A stretch of 64,000 nucleotides of DNA, taken from DATKHR01 sp036557365 (GTDB lineage Bacteria > Acidobacteriota > Vicinamibacteria > Vicinamibacterales > CAVVIG01). A model generated the notes under the pieces. The model saw nothing but the letters and a program-made list of their open reading frames with translations, was not told the DNA's origin and ran no database searches. The position numbers and the translations under genes are program-made. Shown piece by piece: positions 43,479 through 50,911 of this stretch (positions within the stretch are counted from its first letter, which is position 1; the number at the start of each line of letters is the position of its first letter). Where the stretch lies: assembly GCA_036557365.1 (NCBI GenBank), contig DATBHR010000083.1, forward strand, positions 1 through 64,000. Reading direction: 5' to 3'.

Positions 43479-44755
43479 CAGACCTGCTCCGTGAAGCGAT
43501 CTTCGAACGCCAGAAAAAGCAGCGCACCGACCACAAACGCGCCAAGCGCATGTGTGGCCGCAACGAGCCAGATGCTGGCCGCCGGCCACTCTCTCGAGAA
43601 GAACATCGTCTGGTAGCCCACGACGTACGGGGACATCGGGCTCAGGAGGATCAACAGCCGAAGGCCCTCAGGTACGTCCGAAAGCCGATAGACGATCGGA
43701 GTCGTCCAGAAGAGCACCGAAAGGGCAATCTCCAGAAGATGTCGCACGTCGCGGAAGAACGCCGTCGCGGTCGCGAGGATCAGTGCCACGCCGACGCTGA
43801 AGAGTGTTTGCAGAGCGAGCATCACCGGAAAGAGGAGCATCGATGGCGCCGGCGCGGCGCGATACCAAAGCATCATTGCCGGCAGAATCACGGCAGTCGT
43901 GAGAGCGTACTGCACCAGATTGAACAACACCGCGCCGATTGGCAGAATCGCTCGAGGAAAGCGCACGCTTTTGACAAGCCCGCCGTTGTCGACGATGGCA
44001 CCGGTCGACATCAGGGCGGACCCGGCGAAGTAGGTCCACGCGAGCTGTCCGAGCATCAAGTAGTAGACGAACCCCGCGGTCCGAATCCGAAGGATGAACG
44101 TGAACGCGATCGTGTAGACGACCACCATGAGAAGCGGGTTCGCCAGCGACCACAGGAATCCGAACACCGACCCGCGATATTTCAGCTTGAGATCTTTGAG
44201 GACGAGATTCTTGAGCAGCTCTCGATAGCTGTACAGGCTGGCGATGACCGATCCGACGGTCGTCATCTCCTCGGCACGGTCGATGAGATCGAAATCTTGG
44301 TTGAGGATCTCGACGCTTGCCTGGGCACGGCGGCGCAAAACCCAGACACCTCTCCAGCCAACCGCCATCGTCGACAACAATATTGCGTCCGCGACGAACG
44401 CCAGGCGTGAAACCCCTTCGAAGCCAGCGATCACGGCGACGAGCACGCCGGCGGCGACGGTGCCGAAGATCACTCCGCCGACGACGCGGACGAGCCAATC
44501 GACGCGCGGCCGAGGAGCATAGCCCCGAACGAGAGCCACGACCGACAGTTGCGCGACGACGACGATCGTCATGGTGGCCCAGGCGCTCGGAAGAAAGGTC
44601 GTGATCTCTTCGGCCGAAAATCGAAGCCAGTAGGCAGCCAGGTATGAGCCGATGGCTAGGAGGGCATCAAGCGCGACGCTGAGCCACCAGCTCGGGCGCT
44701 GCAACCGTGGTACTTCCAACGGAGCATCAATCGCGTCATGGATGGCCACCGACAT
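43478..44755 (-). CDS. Wzm-like ABC-2 permease with extra N-terminal WbpM/CapD-like membrane domain
   Basis: 425 residues, longer than the usual ~260 for Wzm. Residues ~160-425 are the ABC-2 polysaccharide permease: YRELLKNLVLKDLKLKYRGSVFGFLWSLANPLLMV, LGQLAWTYFAGSALMSTGAIVDNGGLVKSVRFPRAILP and YVVGYQTMFF. The first ~150 residues contain four helices (WWLSVALDALLAIGSYLAAYWLRFS.., MTIVVVAQLSVVALVRGY.., VGGVIFGTVAAGVLVAVIAGF, ILLSTMAVGWRGVWVLRRR) in the pattern of the N-terminal membrane domain of WbpM/CapD sugar-nucleotide enzymes, without their catalytic part. It exports lipid-linked polysaccharide across the inner membrane with the overlapping Wzt partner. Confidence 0.85.
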   Translation of the reverse strand: MSVAIHDAIDAPLEVPRLQRPSWWLSVALDALLAIGSYLAAYWLRFSAEEITTFLPSAWATMTIVVVAQLSVVALVRGYAPRPRVDWLVRVVGGVIFGTVAAGVLVAVIAGFEGVSRLAFVADAILLSTMAVGWRGVWVLRRRAQASVEILNQDFDLIDRAEEMTTVGSVIASLYSYRELLKNLVLKDLKLKYRGSVFGFLWSLANPLLMVVVYTIAFTFILRIRTAGFVYYLMLGQLAWTYFAGSALMSTGAIVDNGGLVKSVRFPRAILPIGAVLFNLVQYALTTAVILPAMMLWYRAAPAPSMLLFPVMLALQTLFSVGVALILATATAFFRDVRHLLEIALSVLFWTTPIVYRLSDVPEGLRLLILLSPMSPYVVGYQTMFFSREWPAASIWLVAATHALGAFVVGALLFLAFEDRFTEQV

Positions 44756-44894
44756 GATCTACGGGCAGCCCCAAGGATAGCATCCCCGATCCGCGAGATC
44801 GGTGTACACACGGACGGCGAGGCTGTGCGCCTCGCCGTCTCGTCAGATGTGCCTGGATTACTGGTGGATCAAAATCTCGGGCCGCGTGCGTGCA

Positions 44895-46097
44895 CTACCG
44901 AGGCACCAAATCACCCGACATACCCCACGCGACTACGCCCGGCGTCGTCGCGCTGAAGCCCGTCGAGGAATAGCGAATGTACCAAGTGCCGTTGGAGGGT
45001 CGAAACACAACCACGTCAGATTTGCCGTCGCCATCGAAATCGCCGGCGAACGGGACATCACCGCTGGCGCCCCACTGGACCATCCAGTAATTGGAGGCGC
45101 TGAATCCGGTCGACGATAGGCGCGACCACCACTGACCCGTCGAAGGTCGGAAAATAGTCACATCGCTGATGCCATCCCCGTCGAAATCTTCGATGACCGG
45201 AACATCGCCGGGCATGCCCCACACTGCGTACCAGTAGTTGCTCATGCTGAACGAACGAGTGGAGAGGAGGCCCCACCATGTGCCGGTGGATGGACGGTAG
45301 ACGACCACATCTGTGATCCCGTCGCCGTCGAAATCGCCCGCCATCGGCATATCACCCGCCGCGCCCCACCGGGCATACCAGTAGTTCGCGGGGTTATAGC
45401 CCCTCGACGACAGCAGGGAGAACCACTCGCCGGTCGAGGGCCGGTACACCGTCACATCGCTGATGCCGTCGCCGTCGAAGTCTGCGGAGACGGGCACGTC
45501 GCCCATGTATCCCCATTGAAACTGCAGGTAGTTCGTCGCGCTGTAACTGCGTGAGGAAAGTCGCGCGAACCATGTGCCGGTCGATGGACGGTAGACAACG
45601 AGGTCCGCCCTGTGATCACCGTCGAAATCCGCATTGATCGGAATATCGCCGGCCATGCCCCACTGGTACGCGCCATACCCGGCCGATGCATTGAAGCCGG
45701 TGCTCGAGTAGTCCACGTACCAAGTCCCGAGCGAGGGCCGGAACACCTTGAGATCGAGCTTCCCGTCGTTGTCAAAATCTCCGGTCAGTGTCCGGGGAAC
45801 ACCCACTCGCCTTGAAACCTCGACAGAAGGGTTGCTCAGCGCGCCCGAGGAATTGTAGGAGCGAACGACGAAGTAATACGCGGTCTTATTCGCCAAGCCC
45901 CCAATCTGGGCCGTAGTCACCTTGCCGACGTCAGCGACCCAGGGGTAGGAGCCGGATTGAGGGCCGTAAAAGATCTTGTAGCCAGTGACGGTGGGATCCG
46001 CGCTCGCGTCCCATGCCAGGGTCACACTTGCCGCCTCCGCACTCGCGGCGCACCCAATGACCACCGCCCCAAGGGCGATCGTTTTCAGCGCCGACAT
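44895..46097 (-). CDS. Secreted fibronectin type III plus VCBS/FG-GAP repeat protein
   Basis: 400 residues from ATG 46097, chosen because the signal peptide SALKTIALGAVVIGCAASAEA starts there; upstream in-frame starts at 46157, 46184 and 46202 exist. An Fn3 domain follows (VTLAWDASADPTVTGYKIFYG, AYYFVVRSYNSSGALS), then about six 49-residue repeats DFDGDGISDVTVYRPSTGEWFSLLSS..YW..RWGAAGDMPMAG. Five of six carry a full DxDxDG loop. It is very close in design to the gene at 40617-42083, the two flanking the Wzm/Wzt pair. The 139-base gap to the Wzm start (44756-44894) shows nothing else. Role unknown, extracellular. Confidence 0.75.
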   Translation of the reverse strand: MSALKTIALGAVVIGCAASAEAASVTLAWDASADPTVTGYKIFYGPQSGSYPWVADVGKVTTAQIGGLANKTAYYFVVRSYNSSGALSNPSVEVSRRVGVPRTLTGDFDNDGKLDLKVFRPSLGTWYVDYSSTGFNASAGYGAYQWGMAGDIPINADFDGDHRADLVVYRPSTGTWFARLSSRSYSATNYLQFQWGYMGDVPVSADFDGDGISDVTVYRPSTGEWFSLLSSRGYNPANYWYARWGAAGDMPMAGDFDGDGITDVVVYRPSTGTWWGLLSTRSFSMSNYWYAVWGMPGDVPVIEDFDGDGISDVTIFRPSTGQWWSRLSSTGFSASNYWMVQWGASGDVPFAGDFDGDGKSDVVVFRPSNGTWYIRYSSTGFSATTPGVVAWGMSGDLVPR

Positions 46098-46414
46098 CCG
46101 TAGTCGGACGCCGAGTCTGTTGACGGAAAACAGGCCTTTTGCCACCGCACCAGACATGCGGGCACCGTACGAATTGACTCCCATGGCCCGGGCCAAAGGC
46201 AAGGGATGTACCGCTGAGCTCAGGGTGAGAAAGCCGTGGAAAACCCCGATTTTCCGGCCACTTACCGCATCGTCAGCGCCCAGAAACCCTGCACTTCTGT
46301 AAGTACATTACACACTCCCGTTTTTCGGAATCTACTAGCAAAAATCACTGTTTCCGCGCGTGATACCCTGCGTGCGCCTATCGTGATCACTCCGGTTTGC
46401 GGCCTCGAAGATCG

Positions 46415-47464
46415 GTGACTGTCGCTGTTCTAATCGTCAACTGGAACAGCGGCGGACTGCTTAAGCGCTGCCTCCAGTGCGTGTCGGCGCAACAAGTAAC
46501 CCCAGACGAGGTGATGGTCGTCGATAACGCGAGCACGGACGATTCTCTCCAGCAAGCGAGTGAGTTTTTGAAAGATGCGCAACTCATTCAACTAGAATCA
46601 AATACGGGATTCGCTCATGCGAATAACGTCGGCGCCGCGGCTACGCGCGCCGACCTGCTTGCGCTCTTGAACCCTGATGCGTTCCCCGACCCCGGGTGGC
46701 TCGGCCGGCTGCTCGCAGCGGCCGGGCGCACCGGTCCTGAGACGGCTTCGTTCGCCAGTCAGCTGCGCTTTGATGACGACCCCACATTCCTGGACGGCGC
46801 GGGCGATGCTTACCACGTATCGGGTCGCGCCTGGCGCGCCGGTCACGGCACGTCGGCCGACGGTTGGCCGGCCCGTGACGTTGAAGTCTTCGCCCCCTGC
46901 GCAGCGGCTGCACTCTATCGTCGCGAAGCCTTCGAGGCCGTGGGCCGGTTTGACGAACGTTACTTCGCGTACTTCGAGGACGTCGATCTCGGTTTTCGCT
47001 TGCGCCTGCACGGTTACCGCAGTCTCTACGTCCATGATGCCGTCGTGCGGCACGTGAGTTCGGCCCTCAGCGGTTATCGGAGCAATTTCGCCGTCTATCA
47101 CGGCGAACGGAACATGGTCTGGACGTATGTGAAGGACATGCCGTCGCCGCTCGTTTGGCTGTATCTTCCGCAGCATCTCCTGCTGAATGTCGCGTCGCTC
47201 TGCGTTTATCCATGGCGGGGACAGGGCCGCGTGGCGTTTCGCGCCAAGCTCGATGCAATCCGCGGACTGGCCCGAGTCATTCGCGAGCGGCGTCAAATTC
47301 AGCGTGCACGGTCCGTGGATCCGTGGGCTGTCCGTAATGCGCTCGTCAGGGGACTGGCCGTGCCGTATCGGCGTCTCCTGGAGCGCCGCTCGCGACCCAG
47401 CCGCGCGACAGGCCGCGACGGCATATACAATAATGGTGAGCCCCGTGAAGATACTTTGCGATGA
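46415..47464 (+). CDS. Rhamnosyltransferase-like family 2 glycosyltransferase
   Basis: 349 residues from GTG 46415 (TTG 46397 adds six). Motifs: VAVLIVNWNSGGLLKRCL, VMVVDNASTDDSLQQA, SNTGFAHANNVGAA, LLALLNPDAFPDPGWL, DDDPTFLDGAGDAYHVSG, AAALYRREAFEAVGRFDERYFAYFEDVDLGFRLRLHG. This is a WbbL-like GT2 with NPDA in the DxD position. A C-terminal region with hydrophobic patches (VWLYLPQHLLLNVASL) suggests membrane contact. Its stop overlaps the start of the zinc-ribbon gene as ATGA, so a glycan gene is translationally coupled to a housekeeping operon. Confidence 0.85.
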   Translation: MTVAVLIVNWNSGGLLKRCLQCVSAQQVTPDEVMVVDNASTDDSLQQASEFLKDAQLIQLESNTGFAHANNVGAAATRADLLALLNPDAFPDPGWLGRLLAAAGRTGPETASFASQLRFDDDPTFLDGAGDAYHVSGRAWRAGHGTSADGWPARDVEVFAPCAAAALYRREAFEAVGRFDERYFAYFEDVDLGFRLRLHGYRSLYVHDAVVRHVSSALSGYRSNFAVYHGERNMVWTYVKDMPSPLVWLYLPQHLLLNVASLCVYPWRGQGRVAFRAKLDAIRGLARVIRERRQIQRARSVDPWAVRNALVRGLAVPYRRLLERRSRPSRATGRDGIYNNGEPREDTLR

Positions 47465-48225
47465 ACGCTGACCTGGAACGGCTGATCGCGCTCCAGCGCC
47501 TGGATTCGGCAGCGCATGACGCCGAACAACGTCTTGCCGCAGGGCCGGAGCGCGAAAAGGCGCTTGAAAGCCGGCTGGAAACAGCACGACAAAGCGTCGC
47601 AGCGGCCAAAGACCAGCTGAGTCGAAGTCAGGCGGCCCGACGAGATATCGAAAAGGACGTGGCTCTTCATCAAGGCCGCCTCTCGAAGTTTCGAGAGCAG
47701 GCCATGGCCGTCAAAACCAACCAGGAGTACCACGCGATTCAGCACGAGATGGCCTTCGCGCAGGCTGAAATCAAGTCGCGTGAAGATCAGATTCTCGAGC
47801 TGATGGTCCAGGCCGACGAACTGACGGCTGACGTCAAACGCGCGGAAACGTCGCTGACAGCGGAGCAGAAAGCCGTCGATGCGGACCGCAAGGCGATTGC
47901 GACCGAAGGCGCGGAGTTAAAGACGTCGCTCGAACGCATCGCAGCGGAACGAAAGACGACGGTTGCCAGCATCACGCCACAGGTGCTCGCTACTTTCGAC
48001 CTCGTGTCGAAGCGTCGCGGCGGCGTCGCCGTCGCCGAAGCGCGCGATGGCATCTGCACGATCTGCCACGTCCGCATGCGTCCGCAGGTGTTCAACACCG
48101 TTCGACGGAACGACGCGATCATGCAGTGCGATCACTGCCAGCGCATTCTCTACTACGTCCCACGTTCACCCGCACCCGAATCCGCAGGCTCGAACTCCGA
48201 AAGCACCAATTCCGCCGCGCGATGA
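47461..48225 (+). CDS. Coiled-coil protein with C4-type zinc ribbon (zf-RING_7 family)
   Basis: 254 residues. Residues 1-185 form a long helical hairpin coiled coil (LIALQRLDSAAHDAEQRLAAG...VKTNQEYHAIQHEMAFAQAEI). Residues ~195-240 hold the zinc ribbon with C-x2-C...C-x2-C: ICTICHVRMRPQVFNTVRRN followed by IMQCDHCQRILYY. The TNQEY motif is a hallmark of this conserved but poorly understood bacterial family, thought to bind nucleic acid. It overlaps by four bases both the upstream glycosyltransferase gene and the downstream RNase HI gene; pairing with RNase HI is a common arrangement. Confidence 0.88.
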   Translation: MNADLERLIALQRLDSAAHDAEQRLAAGPEREKALESRLETARQSVAAAKDQLSRSQAARRDIEKDVALHQGRLSKFREQAMAVKTNQEYHAIQHEMAFAQAEIKSREDQILELMVQADELTADVKRAETSLTAEQKAVDADRKAIATEGAELKTSLERIAAERKTTVASITPQVLATFDLVSKRRGGVAVAEARDGICTICHVRMRPQVFNTVRRNDAIMQCDHCQRILYYVPRSPAPESAGSNSESTNSAAR

Positions 48226-48635
48226 TCGTCGCCTATATCGACGGCGGCGCGCGCGGTAATCCCGGTCCTGCCGGCTTCGGGGTGCGCATCGAGGCAGAAG
48301 ACGGTTCGCTCGTCGAGGAATTCGGCGAGTCGATCGGCGTTGCGACAAACAACGTCGCTGAGTATCGAGGGCTCCTGTCGGCGCTGGAATGGGCGCGGAC
48401 GCATGGACACCAGCAGCTCCACGTTCGGTCCGATTCGCTGCTCCTCGTCCAGCAGATGCTCGGTCACTACAAGGTCAAGAACGCGGGACTCCAACCACTC
48501 CATGCCAAGGCACGGCTTCTCGTGCACGAAATTGGTCGCGTCACGTTCGAACACGTGCGGCGCGAGAAGAACGCTCACGCAGATCGTCTCGCGAACGCCG
48601 CAATGGACGATGCGAGCGAGGCGGGACGTCCTTAA
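48222..48635 (+). CDS. Ribonuclease HI-like protein
   Basis: 137 residues from ATG 48222 (ATGA overlap with the zinc-ribbon gene). Catalytic D in IVAYIDGGARGNPGPAGFGV, E in NNVAEYRGLLSALEWA, D in LHVRSDSLLLVQQM and the last acidic site in REKNAHADRLANAAMD. This short RNase HI form lacks the basic-protrusion handle of E. coli RnhA and is usual in Gram-positive bacteria and Acidobacteria. It cleaves RNA of RNA-DNA hybrids in the cytoplasm. Confidence 0.9.
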   Translation: MIVAYIDGGARGNPGPAGFGVRIEAEDGSLVEEFGESIGVATNNVAEYRGLLSALEWARTHGHQQLHVRSDSLLLVQQMLGHYKVKNAGLQPLHAKARLLVHEIGRVTFEHVRREKNAHADRLANAAMDDASEAGRP

Positions 48636-48658
48636 GCGGTCCGACTTCGTGTCTTCGC

Positions 48659-49447
48659 TCACCCTCGCGCGCGAATAGCAGCCGCCAATCGCCCGGCGGC
48701 CACCCCGTCGCGCCGGTAAGAACAGAACAATTCCCGCTGCTCGGCCGTGCACAATCGCGACGCATGAACCCGCTCCGGTGACAGACCCGCCGCAATCAAC
48801 TGATCGATCGCGGATATCCAGCCGTCGAACTGCCAGTGACCCTCGCGCGTTTGCACTGGGAACCATAGGGCCGTTTGTTTCGAGGAGAACTCTCGCTCGA
48901 AGCGGTTGCGAACCTCCGCGCCAACCTCGTACCGGGCTGCGCTGATCGACGGCCCGAGTGCGGCCGTCACATCTTCCGGCCTCGCACCGAAATGTTCGGC
49001 CATCGCTCTGACGGCTGCGTGTGGAACGCGCGACGCCAGCCCTCGCCACCCGGCATGCGCTGCTGCGACTGCGCCGGTCCGCGCATCGCCCATCAGGATC
49101 GGAACGCAATCCGCGGTTTGAATCGCCAGCACCAGAGACGGATCGTCCGACACGACGATGTCCGCGTCGGGAAGCGCGGTGACATCGTGCGCGTCGCCCG
49201 CCCGCCTGACGATCACGTTCGAGCCATGGACTTGACGCAGGCGCGCCAGCGCGACGCGGCCCGAGTCGAACGCAGACGCAACGTCGTCCCACGCCGACAC
49301 CTCATCGACGCTGCCCCGCTGCGCCCCGAGACGCCAACCGCGCGTCGTAAAGAGGTGGCCGGCCAGCGGTTGCAACGGACGGCATACCAGCGCCGGACCC
49401 GCGGCAGTTTCAATCCAGGCGAAGTCGTCGCCGACTTGTGGTCTCAT
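48659..49447 (-). CDS. pgeF: Peptidoglycan editing factor PgeF / YfiH-family multicopper polyphenol oxidase-like
   Basis: 262 residues from ATG 49447; the open frame extends upstream over acpS only as antisense. Family motifs: HLFTTR, LARLRQVHGSNV, ADIVVSDDPSLVLAIQTADCVPIL, GAVAAAHAGWRGL (metal-binding His and the Cys in TADC), LGPSISAARYEVGAEV, RLCTAEQRELFCSYRRDG. Members have been described as laccase-like, purine nucleoside phosphorylase-like and, in E. coli YfiH, as removing mis-incorporated serine from UDP-MurNAc peptides. It is divergent from acpS with only 12 bases between start codons. Confidence 0.85.
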   Translation of the reverse strand: MRPQVGDDFAWIETAAGPALVCRPLQPLAGHLFTTRGWRLGAQRGSVDEVSAWDDVASAFDSGRVALARLRQVHGSNVIVRRAGDAHDVTALPDADIVVSDDPSLVLAIQTADCVPILMGDARTGAVAAAHAGWRGLASRVPHAAVRAMAEHFGARPEDVTAALGPSISAARYEVGAEVRNRFEREFSSKQTALWFPVQTREGHWQFDGWISAIDQLIAAGLSPERVHASRLCTAEQRELFCSYRRDGVAAGRLAAAIRARG

Positions 49448-49459
49448 TGGAGAAGGATC

Positions 49460-49843
49460 ATGCCAAATATCATCGGACTCGGGATCGACGCCACGGACAT
49501 CGACCGCATCGCCGACACGATCGAACGTTACGGCGATCGCTTCCTGAACCGCATCTTCACCGAACGCGAGATCGAGTACTGCACCAGGAGGCGCGTGCCT
49601 GCAATTCATTTCGCCGGGCGATTCGCCGCGAAGGAAGCCGCGATGAAGGCGCTCGGAACGGGCCACTCGCACGGGGTCCTGTGGCGCGATGTCGAAGTCG
49701 TGCGACGCGGCGGCCCGCCGCAACTGACGTTGCACGGCGGTGCGGGAAAGCGCTTCGCCGTCATCGGCGGCCGTTCCTCCCTGTTAACCATTACGCATTC
49801 AGACGATCTTGCACTGGCGGAAGTGCTGATCATGGGCGACTGA
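49460..49843 (+). CDS. acpS: Holo-[acyl-carrier-protein] synthase
   Basis: 127 residues, normal length. Motifs: IIGLGIDATDIDRIADTIERYGDRFLNRIFT (metal-binding Asp), AIHFAGRFAAKEAAMKALGTG (catalytic KEA region) and LLTITHSDDLALAEVLI. GGAGAAGG-like sequence lies just upstream of ATG 49460. It transfers 4'-phosphopantetheine from CoA to ACP, needed for fatty acid synthesis. Start is fixed by MPNIIGLGID; the open frame continues upstream only as antisense of pgeF. Confidence 0.93.
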   Translation: MPNIIGLGIDATDIDRIADTIERYGDRFLNRIFTEREIEYCTRRRVPAIHFAGRFAAKEAAMKALGTGHSHGVLWRDVEVVRRGGPPQLTLHGGAGKRFAVIGGRSSLLTITHSDDLALAEVLIMGD

Positions 49844-50067
49844 TCGCAACCGGAGTGGCACTGTCTCAGTTTGTGCGGTGTCCTCTTGCCGTCCTAATAA
49901 CGGAACCCGAACTTACAACAATCGCATCGGCGTCATACATCGTGCAGAAGTGCTATTCGATACAGTAAGTGTCTTGTTTGGAGTAATTTATCGGAAATAA
50001 CAGGCCCATACGAGTCGCTTGACCAGAACTTGCATCAACATCGGAGTGAGCCCAGCAATGTTGCTAG

Positions 50068-50096
50068 TTGAGCTGAGCCGTTAGGCAGAGTATAGA
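50068..50096 (+). promoter_or_regulatory. Sigma-70-type promoter of the small membrane-protein pair
   Basis: TTGAGC (50068-50073), a 17-base spacer, TATAGA (50091-50096). The predicted start of transcription near 50103 makes ATG 50098 unusable and points to ATG 50131, which has GGAAGG at 50117-50122. The rest of the 49844-50067 gap is AT-richer than its surroundings and shows no gene. Confidence 0.65.
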
Positions 50097-50130
50097 TATG
50101 GAGACGATCGGACGCCGGAAGGACGACTAC

Positions 50131-50310
50131 ATGACTGTAACGGCACTCCTTAGGAGCACCTATAGCGTTTCAATGGACGCTAGAGGCGACATCGTTAAGC
50201 ATCGACTAAACAGGCTCGCCCTGTTGTTGATTGTGCTCGGTGTCATCGGCGGAGCGTTGGCGTCTAAGGGAATGACGCTCAACGAACTCGTCCGAACTTT
50301 TCCGTTCTGA
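50131..50310 (+). CDS. Small single-pass membrane protein, unrecognised
   Basis: 59 residues from ATG 50131: a polar N-terminus (TVTALLRSTYSVSMDARGD..KHRLNR), one helix (LALLLIVLGVIGGALAS) and a short tail. No family recognised. Its TGA overlaps the next ATG as TGATG, so the two genes are coupled, and a clear promoter and ribosome binding site precede it. The higher A+T content than the flanks and the nearby transposase suggest acquired DNA. Confidence 0.55.
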   Translation: MTVTALLRSTYSVSMDARGDIVKHRLNRLALLLIVLGVIGGALASKGMTLNELVRTFPF

Positions 50311-50648
50311 TGCCGTGGACTCGGGGGTATTCCCCATACGAGTCCCCGGCTGCGCCCCGCCCAGAAATCATCCTCACAGTCGTCATCTCCGCGGTTTTAG
50401 TTGAGTGGCTTCGCTACAAGATTGGCGAGCACAAGTACACATGGATACAGGTGTCTTGCGCCTTCGCCGCAAATTTCGGAATTCATTTGTGGCATCGTCC
50501 CGATAGCGTTTTGAAAGCCTTCGTTGCGTCTGCGCTTGGCGAGGCGTCAATGGCGGGCCTTATCGCGCTAATCGGGATCTTTTTCTGGAAAATATGGAGC
50601 GTGATAGGCGAGGCGGGTTTCGAACTATTGAAGCATGCACTAGCGTGA
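50310..50648 (+). CDS. Small membrane protein, unrecognised
   Basis: 112 residues. Likely two or three helices: IILTVVISAVLVEWLRYKIG, a middle amphipathic segment (TWIQVSCAFAANFGIHLWH) and MAGLIALIGIFFWKIWSVIG. No motif of a known family. It is translationally coupled to the preceding 59-residue membrane protein and ends 14 bases before the stop of the convergent XRE gene. The pairing of two tiny membrane proteins beside a regulator and transposase resembles cargo of mobile DNA, but no toxin-antitoxin family can be named. Confidence 0.55.
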   Translation: MPWTRGYSPYESPAAPRPEIILTVVISAVLVEWLRYKIGEHKYTWIQVSCAFAANFGIHLWHRPDSVLKAFVASALGEASMAGLIALIGIFFWKIWSVIGEAGFELLKHALA

Positions 50649-50662
50649 TACGAAGCGTGGTT

Positions 50663-50908
50663 TTAGTGCCACGGTGATTTGCGCGGAAAGAAGTCTGAAA
50701 CTTGGCAGTCGAGCGCATATGCCAACAAGATGATCGATCCGAGCGTGCAGTTGCCGCCCTTCTCGATCTTATCCAGGCCCTGTCGCGTCATACGGGCACG
50801 TCTCGCTAGCTCCTCCTGCGACATCTCGGCGTGAAGCCTCGCCGCGCGGAGCTCTTTCGCGAACAAGGATAGGAACGGACGAATCAGGAGATTTGGTGGC
50901 GTCATCAT
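50663..50908 (-). CDS. XRE-family helix-turn-helix regulator
   Basis: 81 residues. Helix-turn-helix of Cro/C1 type: KELRAARLHAEMSQEELARRARMTRQGLDKIEKGGNCTLGSIILLAYALDCQVSDFF, covering the whole domain, plus a short N-terminal extension. It begins three bases after the stop of the transposase gene and is surely on the same transcript. An XRE regulator directly downstream of this IS1-type transposase recurs in soil bacteria by recollection, so the two probably form one unit. Confidence 0.8.
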   Translation of the reverse strand: MMTPPNLLIRPFLSLFAKELRAARLHAEMSQEELARRARMTRQGLDKIEKGGNCTLGSIILLAYALDCQVSDFFPRKSPWH

Positions 50909-50911
50909 GGC

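Noticed and set aside
43421..44410. A 329-codon plus-strand open frame opposite the Wzm/Wzt genes
   Set aside because: Low-complexity, Arg/Glu-rich antisense of a clearly conserved permease; a usual GC-rich shadow frame.
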